DNA from: Candidatus Nanopelagicales bacterium
GTDB taxonomy: Bacteria > Actinomycetota > Actinomycetes > S36-B12
Reading direction: 5' to 3'
DNA length: 47,965 nt
NCBI GenBank assembly: GCA_021741645.1
Contig: JAIOXK010000008.1
Span: 1-47,965 of the forward strand
The notes below the pieces were generated by a model. That model was not told the origin of the DNA and ran no database searches. It saw only the letters and a list, made by a program, of their open reading frames with translations. A program made the translations under genes and the position numbers. Numbering within the stretch: position 1 is the first letter of the stretch; each line of letters opens with the position of its first letter. This document shows, one piece after another, positions 42,427 through 47,965 of this stretch.

Positions 42427-43401
42427 CTATTCCTTCTCGTACGGTTTGCCGACGGCCGCCGGTGGCTTGACTCGGCCAGACACGATCGCCAGCAGGACAA
42501 TCGTCAGCACGTAGGGCAGCATGCTGATGAACTGCTGGGGAATGTCGATCACCTCGTCGGCCTGCAGTTGGCTGGCCAGACCGTTGGCCAGGCCGAAGAA
42601 CAGGGCCGCGCCCAGAGCGCCGATGGGATTCCAGGCTCCGAAGATCATGATGGCCAGGGCGGTGAATCCTCGCCCCGCCGTCATCCCTCGATCAAAGTTG
42701 CTCGCCGCCTCGATAGAGAGGTACGCCCCTGCCAGGCCCGCCAGTCCGCCTGCCAACGTCACGTTGATGAAGCGCATGCGCTGCACGTTCACCCCTGACG
42801 TGTCGGCTGAGCCGGGCATCTCGCCAACGGCCCTGGTGCGCAGACCCCAGATCGTCTTGAACAAGAGGACCCAGAGCACCAGAGCAGTCAGGATTGCCGC
42901 ATAGGTGAAGAGTCCATTGTCGAAGAGGACGGGCCCGATCAGGGGAATGTCAGCCAGTCCCGGAATGCGCAGAGTCGGAGTGATCGCTGGCAGCACATAG
43001 CCCTGCGAGTAGAAGAACGAGGTCAGACCTGTGGCCAGGATGTTGATGATGGTTCCAGCGATGATCTGGTCCATCTTCCAGGCAACGGCACCCGTGGCAA
43101 GGAAGGCGCCCATGATCATTCCCGTGCCAACACCGAGCATTGTTCCGAGGATGAGGTTGCCCGTGATCGCGGCGCCGAAGAAGCCCGCGAAGGCACTCAT
43201 CAGCATCTGTCCCTCGATGCCGATGTTGATGATGCCACTGCGCTCGCAGATGATGCCCACCATCGCGGCGAGAATCAGGGGCACCGCGTAGCGCAGCGAG
43301 AAGGACAGCACAGACACGGTTCGCGTCTCGTCCATGGCGTAGGCGACGACGATGCAGGACAGGATCCCGATGGCCAAGGTGATCGCATAGCGGGCTCTCA
43401 T
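42427..43401 (-). CDS. Nucleoside ABC transporter permease 2 (YufQ/NupC-like)
   Basis: This membrane protein of about 324 residues is of the BPD_transp_2 family, with about eight helices and the conserved ERSGIINIGIEGQMLMSAF segment near residue 60 that marks the nucleoside/BMP permeases. ATG 43401 (ATGA overlap with the first permease) is preferred over ATG 43413 of the track. A GRGFTALAIMIFGAWNPIGA loop is typical of the C-terminal half. Confidence 0.92.
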   Translation of the reverse strand: MRARYAITLAIGILSCIVVAYAMDETRTVSVLSFSLRYAVPLILAAMVGIICERSGIINIGIEGQMLMSAFAGFFGAAITGNLILGTMLGVGTGMIMGAFLATGAVAWKMDQIIAGTIINILATGLTSFFYSQGYVLPAITPTLRIPGLADIPLIGPVLFDNGLFTYAAILTALVLWVLLFKTIWGLRTRAVGEMPGSADTSGVNVQRMRFINVTLAGGLAGLAGAYLSIEAASNFDRGMTAGRGFTALAIMIFGAWNPIGALGAALFFGLANGLASQLQADEVIDIPQQFISMLPYVLTIVLLAIVSGRVKPPAAVGKPYEKE

Positions 43402-44516
43402 GCGCCACCCCATCCTGAGCTGACGCTGGTCTGCTTCTGCGCCCGCTTGCGGAACAGCAGGCGGCTCACGATCGGCGCGGCGACGAAGAGCAGGGTCAGG
43501 GCCAAGATGACATCAACGACCTCGGGCTCGATTCCTGTCTCGAACTGCAGTGTGGCCGCACCAGACCGCAGGGTGCCCACGAGGAGTGCTGCCGGAATAG
43601 TGGCGATGGGATTCGCGCGGGCCAGGAGCGCGATGGTGATGCCGTCGAAGCCCAGTCCCGCGTTGAAGGTGGGTTCGAATCGACCCGTGATGCCAAGCGT
43701 CTCGACCGCCCCGCCCATGCCGGCGAGGGCGCCGCTGACAGCCATGGCCAGGAAGATGGTCTTGCGCACTCCGATACCGGCGTAGTTGGCCGCACTGGGA
43801 TTCATGCCCACGGTGTTGAAGCGGAAGCCCTGGGTCGTGCGCGTGAGGAACCAGCCGAAGAAGATGGCGACCATCAAAGCGATCAGGAATCCGACCGGAA
43901 CAATGCCAATGTCGGGCAGGGCCGCCGTTTCAGCGATGAGCGGGGTGCGCGTGATCGGCTGCCCCTCCTCCTTCAAGGGCCTGCTGGCCAGGTAATCGAC
44001 CAGGGCGATCGCCACGGCATTCAGCATGATCGTGGTGATGACCTCGGACACGCTTCGATAGGCCCGGAGGGCACCGGCGATCGAGGCCCACGCCGCCCCG
44101 CACAGCATGCCGAACACGATGGCGAAAGGAATGTGGATGAGGGCTGGGAGCTGAAAGTTGTAGCCGGCCCATGCGGCGCCTATCGCACCGACGAGGAGCT
44201 GACCCTGTGCGCCGATGTTGAACAGTCCGGTCCGCAGGCCCACCGTCACGGCGAGGCCGGTGAGGATCAGCGGTGTGGACTTCTCCATCACTCGCAGAAG
44301 GCCCTCACTGGAGCCCAAGGCGTTCTGGAAGAGGACCCAGTACGCGTAGAGCGGGTTGACTCCCTGCAGCCAGATCAGAACCCCGCCGATGGCGAAGGCC
44401 AGCAGCACCGACACCACGGGAACGGCGATCGCCTGCGCTCGTGACCAACGACCGGCGCGCGCCGGATCCGGGTCGGAGAAACCCAGATCGGTTTGCGCGG
44501 GATCAGTCACAGACAT
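43398..44516 (-). CDS. Nucleoside ABC transporter permease 1 (YufP/NupB-like)
   Basis: This 372-residue integral membrane protein of the same family carries an extended N-terminus, a first helix at about 32-52, the LRTGLFNIGAQGQLLVGAI segment and GLGFDGITIALLARANPIA near the end. ATG 44516 is chosen over the track start because AAAGGAT lies upstream and the longer form adds no recognisable sequence. A stem-loop separates it from the BMP gene, which may lower its expression relative to the binding protein. Confidence 0.91.
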   Translation of the reverse strand: MSVTDPAQTDLGFSDPDPARAGRWSRAQAIAVPVVSVLLAFAIGGVLIWLQGVNPLYAYWVLFQNALGSSEGLLRVMEKSTPLILTGLAVTVGLRTGLFNIGAQGQLLVGAIGAAWAGYNFQLPALIHIPFAIVFGMLCGAAWASIAGALRAYRSVSEVITTIMLNAVAIALVDYLASRPLKEEGQPITRTPLIAETAALPDIGIVPVGFLIALMVAIFFGWFLTRTTQGFRFNTVGMNPSAANYAGIGVRKTIFLAMAVSGALAGMGGAVETLGITGRFEPTFNAGLGFDGITIALLARANPIATIPAALLVGTLRSGAATLQFETGIEPEVVDVILALTLLFVAAPIVSRLLFRKRAQKQTSVSSGWGGA

Positions 44517-44570
44517 AGCCACGGATCCTTTCACATGAGGGCGCACACGCGACCATCGAATTCACAAAGA

Positions 44571-44603
44571 GGGGTGGGAGCGGTCGATGACCGCTCCCAC
44601 CCC
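44571..44603 (-). terminator. 15-bp perfect stem-loop after the BMP lipoprotein gene
   Basis: GGGGTGGGAGCGGTC, GAT loop, then its exact complement. On the minus strand it is followed by TCTTTGTG, weakly U-rich. It sits 24 bp after the BMP stop and before the first permease, as expected for a partial terminator. Confidence 0.75.
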
Positions 44604-44627
44604 GATGCGCCTGTGAGCGCTACTGCG

Positions 44628-45773
44628 TCAGTTGTCCAGGCAGGCTGGGCAACCCGTGTCGATCGAGCCGTCCTCAAGACCGGCCAGGACCTCCAGGACC
44701 TTCGCCTTGACATCGTCCGGAACCGCGTCCTCCGTGTCGTGGTACGGCGCAATTCCGGTCGGGCCGAAGAAGTTGCCGGCCGGCAGAGTTCCCTCAGCCG
44801 CAGCGAGAACGAGTGCCTCGGTGCCGGAGACCAGCTTCTTCTCAGCCGACGTCAGCAGACAGGGGGCCGCCTGCGGCACCGTGCCGTACTGGTCGACGTC
44901 CACGCCGATGCAGAAGACCGTCGTGCCAGCGCCCGGATCCTTGGCGATCTCGATGAGACCACCGTTGCCGGTCGCACCGCCCGCCGCGAAGATGATGTCC
45001 GCGCCCTGATCGAGCTGCTTGCGGGACTCCGCTGCGCCCCACTCGGGATCACCGAAGGCGTTGTTCGGCTCGTGGTAGACCAAGGTAACCTCGACATCGG
45101 GGTTGGCCGCCAGTGCACCGGCCTTGTAGCCCTCGCCGAACAGCTTGACCGGCGGAACAGTGTCGGTGCCCAGCGCACTGCCGATCTTGTTCGTCTTGGT
45201 CATGAGGCCAGCCAGGTAGCCCGCTGCGTAGCCGGCCTTGTCCTCGGAGAAGACCAGACCCGCGAGATTCGGGATCGGCTCGCCCTGGAACTGGTCGACG
45301 CCGATGAAGTTGACGTTGGGGTACTCAGCGGCAGCGGCAACGGTGGCCTCGCCCATGAGGAACCCGACCGTCACGATGGTGTCGTAGTTCTTGGCGGCGA
45401 ACTGCGCGATGTTGTTCGCGTAGTCCTTCGGATCCGTGGTCTCGATGTACTTGCTGAAGGCCCCGATCTGGTCCGCAGCGAGCTGCGTGCCCTCCCATGC
45501 GGCCTGGTTGAACGACTTGTCGTCCACCTTGCCGGTGTCGGTCACGAGCCCTACGCAGTAGTTCTCGGGAGCCGCACAGTCGCTGTCGTCCATGGTGACG
45601 CTGGGCGCCTGATCCTCGACGACCTCCTCCGCGGGCTCCTCGGTGGTCTCCTCGGCTGCTGCCTCGGAGGCAGCAGGGGTGGCCTCGGTGGCCGCCTCGT
45701 CGCCACTGCTGGAGCAGCTGGCGAGCACGAGCGCGGCTGCGACGATTCCCGCAGCCAGAAGCTTGCGATGCAT
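44628..45773 (-). CDS. BMP-family nucleoside-binding lipoprotein
   Basis: This protein of about 381 residues is the extracellular receptor of the nucleoside importer (PnrA/NupN/BmpA family). A signal peptide with lipobox LASC is followed by an acidic Ala/Glu/Thr linker (about 25-65) and the BMP domain (VGLVTDTGKVDDKSFNQAAWEG, VGFLMGEATVAAA, DIIFAAGGATGNGG, CIGVDVDQYGT). ATG 45773 is preferred because AAAGGG is 6 nt upstream; the track start is 11 codons earlier. Nucleoside specificity follows from family and from punA, add and deoC nearby. Confidence 0.91.
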   Translation of the reverse strand: MHRKLLAAGIVAAALVLASCSSSGDEAATEATPAASEAAAEETTEEPAEEVVEDQAPSVTMDDSDCAAPENYCVGLVTDTGKVDDKSFNQAAWEGTQLAADQIGAFSKYIETTDPKDYANNIAQFAAKNYDTIVTVGFLMGEATVAAAAEYPNVNFIGVDQFQGEPIPNLAGLVFSEDKAGYAAGYLAGLMTKTNKIGSALGTDTVPPVKLFGEGYKAGALAANPDVEVTLVYHEPNNAFGDPEWGAAESRKQLDQGADIIFAAGGATGNGGLIEIAKDPGAGTTVFCIGVDVDQYGTVPQAAPCLLTSAEKKLVSGTEALVLAAAEGTLPAGNFFGPTGIAPYHDTEDAVPDDVKAKVLEVLAGLEDGSIDTGCPACLDN

Positions 45774-45918
45774 GTGCATCCCTTTCGTTAGGTGAGTCTC
45801 ATCCATGGGAACATCTCCATGGCAAGAAGTGCCGCAACACTAGCCGAGGCAGCACGGGCACTACAGCCCAGGACGCCGCACGAAACCACATCGTTACAGA
45901 GCGTTGACCATTCATCGG
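45774..45918 (-). promoter_or_regulatory. Upstream region of the BMP transporter operon
   Basis: This 145-bp gap should hold the transporter promoter. Two CCATGG palindromes lie 14 bp apart (45803-45808 and 45817-45822) just upstream of the ribosome site and may be an operator. No clear -35/-10 pair stands out to me. Confidence 0.35.
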
Positions 45919-46701
45919 TCAGCCTTGTGACGATCCCCACGTCGTCCGTGGCGCAGAGGCCCAGCCCGCATCCACCGGCAGCGTGACTCCTGAGATTCCT
46001 GAGGCCATTGGGCTGGCAAGGAACACCACGGCTTCAGCGACCTCAGAAGCCGTGACCGGCCTTCCCAGCGGACTCGACTGCTCCCAGAAGGCCCAGCCCT
46101 GAGGCCAGTCTTGCTGCAGCCCCGCGCGCTCGATCAGCCCGGGAGCCACCGCATTCACGCGCGCCGGGGCCCACTCCCCGGCCGCGGACGCAGTGAAGGC
46201 GTGAAGGGCGGCCTTCGACGCCGCATAGGCGGCATGGCCGGGAAACGGTGCCAGTCCCTCGACCGACGTCACGTTCACGATGCTCACCGCCGCTCGATCG
46301 TGGCTGCTCGTGCAGATGAGCCGGGTCAACTCGACAGCCGCCAGCAGGTTCACCTCCAGGATCTCCCGCCACGTCGCTGCATTCTCCTCTGCCGCAGGCG
46401 TGAGCCGCTGGTCGGCCGCGTTGTTGATCAGGAGGTCCAGCGGTCCGAGCCGTGCGACGGCCTCCGCGAACATCTCCTGCACGGCTGCCGTCCCGGCAGA
46501 GAAGTCCCCGACCACCGGTGCGGCCGTGCCTCCGCTGGCGGCGATCCCCCGGACGACCTCCTGCACCGTCGCCTCATGCCTGCCATGGACGACCACCTGG
46601 GCGCCAGCCCTCGCCAGCGCCTCGGCAATGACCCTGCCCAGACCAGTGGCGGAGCCCGTCACCAGAGCAGTGCGGCCCGAGAGACTCCCTCGGTCAGCCA
46701 C
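45919..46701 (-). CDS. Short-chain dehydrogenase/reductase
   Basis: This 260-residue classical SDR has the cofactor motif TGSATGLG, the NNAADQ motif, the catalytic Ser in VNVTSVEG and YAASK with the Tyr and Lys of the active site, plus VNAVAPGLIERAG. It would interconvert an alcohol and a ketone with NAD(P). Its start overlaps the DUF985 gene by 8 bp, so it belongs to a three-gene unit with the amidohydrolase upstream. The substrate is unknown; a pteridine link is possible for such SDRs but not shown. Confidence 0.9.
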   Translation of the reverse strand: MADRGSLSGRTALVTGSATGLGRVIAEALARAGAQVVVHGRHEATVQEVVRGIAASGGTAAPVVGDFSAGTAAVQEMFAEAVARLGPLDLLINNAADQRLTPAAEENAATWREILEVNLLAAVELTRLICTSSHDRAAVSIVNVTSVEGLAPFPGHAAYAASKAALHAFTASAAGEWAPARVNAVAPGLIERAGLQQDWPQGWAFWEQSSPLGRPVTASEVAEAVVFLASPMASGISGVTLPVDAGWASAPRTTWGSSQG

Positions 46702-47146
46702 GGATCAACTCCCTGATCCTCGGTGCCGAGTCCGGCCAGGCGCTCAGATCCGTGTTCGCATCGGCCAGCTCGAATCCCGAGAACGGCGGAGCCAGGGCGC
46801 ACGTCACCAGCGCCCAGTCCCCTGACGTGCTCGACCCCTGCCACGAGCCCGAGGGCACGAGTGCGTGCAGCACGTCATCCGTCGCGTGGCCGATGCGAAG
46901 CTGCTCGCTGCGGCCGTCCGGGTGGAGTTGCAGCATGTCGATCGACGCCCCGGCGACATGGGTCCAGAACTCGTCCTCCCGCAGTCGGTGCAGGGCGGAG
47001 AAGTCCTCCCTCGTCAGCAGGGCGTAGATCGCGCTTCCCGCCTCGCTGCGCCAGATCAGGCCGATCCAGATCCCCTCACCCTCGAGGTACTCCAGGCCCA
47101 GACGGTCGATGACCTCCGCTGCCGTCAGGTGATCGATGTTGGGCAT
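46694..47146 (-). CDS. DUF985 (cupin_5) family protein
   Basis: This 150-residue cupin-like protein of the DUF985 family carries AIYALLTREDFSALHRLREDEFWTHVAG, a strong family signature, and a C-terminal CALAPPFSGFELAD stretch. The function is unknown. It overlaps the amidohydrolase stop by 1 bp (TGATG) and the SDR start by 8 bp. Confidence 0.87.
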   Translation of the reverse strand: MPNIDHLTAAEVIDRLGLEYLEGEGIWIGLIWRSEAGSAIYALLTREDFSALHRLREDEFWTHVAGASIDMLQLHPDGRSEQLRIGHATDDVLHALVPSGSWQGSSTSGDWALVTCALAPPFSGFELADANTDLSAWPDSAPRIRELIRG

Positions 47147-47965
47147 CAGGTGCCTACTCGAGCGTTCGCCTCGTCCAGCAGGTCATCCATGTCGATGCGC
47201 GTGGATCGCCGATCCCGCACCACGACATCGCCCGCCACCACCACGTGTCGCACGTCTGATCGACCGGCGGCGAAGACGATCGCCGTGTGCGGGTCACGAA
47301 GCGGAGTCAGGTGCGGGACTCGCGTATCTATGACGACGAGATCCGCCTCCTTGCCCACCTCCACCGATCCGATGCGGTCCCCCATCTCGAGCGCACGCGC
47401 CCCCTCGAGGGTCGCCATGCGCAGAATGTCGGCAGCCGAGATCGCTGCCGGATCGTGATGCACCAGCCGGGCGAGGTTGGCCGCCAGCCTCAGGACGGAG
47501 AACATGTCGAGGTCATTGCTGGACGAGCAGCCGTCCGTGCCCAGACCCACACGAATGCCGTCGGATCGATAGCCGACGATGTCCGCGGCGCCACTGGCCA
47601 GCTTCAGGTTTGAACCAGGACAATGCGCCACACTCGCCCCGGCCGCAGCCACCGTCCGGCGGTCATCCGCATCCAGACGCACTCCATGGGCGAGGACAGG
47701 CGCGAGGCCCAGGACACCGCTCTCGTCCAGGCAGGCGACGGGACGCATGCCTCGCGAGCCCAGGGTGTCGTCGTTCTCGGAGTCGTTCTCGGATGTGTGC
47801 GTGGTGATGATGGCGCCGGTCTCCCGCGCCAGTTCGGCGATCTGTGCGAGATGCTCGACCTCCACGGTGAAGGGAGCATGCGGCATGTACGCCACCGGCA
47901 CGTGGGGCCCGCCGATGGCGGCAAGGTCGTCCGGCCACCTCCTGGCCATCGCCATGCGCTCATCC
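47146..47965 (-). CDS. Amidohydrolase/aminohydrolase (MtaD/SsnA/guanine-deaminase-like), partial
   Basis: The reading frame stays open to the window edge, so the N-terminus is missing; about 273 residues are visible and the ATG at 47955 is internal. The TIM-barrel amidohydrolase signature includes THTSEND, AHGVRLD with a metal His, SVAHCPGSNLKLASG and GLGTDGCSSSNDLDM with the metal Asp. The C-terminal strand (GSVEVGKEADLVVID) closes the composite beta domain. Members deaminate S-adenosylhomocysteine, methylthioadenosine, guanine or related bases, which would fit the purine salvage setting. Confidence 0.88.
   Translation of the reverse strand, partial: DERMAMARRWPDDLAAIGGPHVPVAYMPHAPFTVEVEHLAQIAELARETGAIITTHTSENDSENDDTLGSRGMRPVACLDESGVLGLAPVLAHGVRLDADDRRTVAAAGASVAHCPGSNLKLASGAADIVGYRSDGIRVGLGTDGCSSSNDLDMFSVLRLAANLARLVHHDPAAISAADILRMATLEGARALEMGDRIGSVEVGKEADLVVIDTRVPHLTPLRDPHTAIVFAAGRSDVRHVVVAGDVVVRDRRSTRIDMDDLLDEANARVGT

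Noticed and set aside
43660-43700. tRNA-like GGTTCGAATC
   Set aside because: It lies inside the permease gene, codes for conserved residues, and no cloverleaf arms surround it.

Overview
The window comes from the chromosome of a high-GC actinobacterium. The evidence is GTG starts, acyl-CoA carboxylase alpha, beta and epsilon subunits, a long N-terminal DeoC, and a gene backbone that I recall as matching Mycobacterium tuberculosis: fadE25, purE, purK, GtrA, PH protein, birA, accD5, accE5, maf, accA3, then lpdA, GGCT-like, punA, pmmB, add. Many start codons sit 6-7 nt after a TANNNT hexamer, which points to common leaderless transcription. I see no tRNA, rRNA, CRISPR array or insertion sequence. 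There is no gene-free stretch over 300 bases.

Region 1 (1-2.95 kb) holds an acyl-CoA dehydrogenase divergent from UDP-glucose dehydrogenase and a CoA-binding protein. Region 2 (3.0-18.9 kb) is the most unusual part: a tetritol (erythritol/threitol/erythrulose) catabolic locus lying between the fadE25-like gene and purE. It encodes two EryA-like FGGY kinases, two GlpD/EryB-like FAD dehydrogenases, an EryH-type triosephosphate-isomerase homologue, an EryI-type RpiB, a Hyi-like isomerase that is the best EryC candidate, a LerK-like DhaK-DhaL kinase, a DeoR regulator, and a sugar ABC transporter with a DUF2291 protein. Read as a pathway: import, phosphorylation, oxidation to a tetrulose phosphate, then three isomerisations to D-erythrose 4-phosphate, with LerK as a side entry for free erythrulose. 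This combines the Brucella-type set with a Mycobacterium-type kinase.

Region 3 (18.9-27.6 kb) is housekeeping: purine synthesis (purE, purK), GtrA and PH membrane proteins, biotin ligase, acyl-CoA carboxylase subunits, Maf and a SOUL protein. Region 4 (27.6-29.5 kb) has a secreted/membrane Gly-rich protein and a gamma-glutamylcyclotransferase-like gene. Both end inside a tandem array of 30-bp hairpin repeats.

Region 5 (29.6-45.8 kb) is largely nucleoside salvage: LpdA, purine nucleoside phosphorylase, a phosphohexomutase-like enzyme, DeoC, an aldehyde dehydrogenase plus a half-length partner, adenosine deaminase, and a four-gene BMP-type nucleoside ABC transporter. An EamA transporter, a cupin, a Gfo/Idh/MocA oxidoreductase and small membrane proteins lie among them. 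Region 6 (45.9-48.0 kb) is a tight SDR, DUF985 and amidohydrolase operon cut by the window edge. Two copies of a 78-bp perfect palindromic element (2.95 and 27.55 kb) are an unexplained dispersed repeat.
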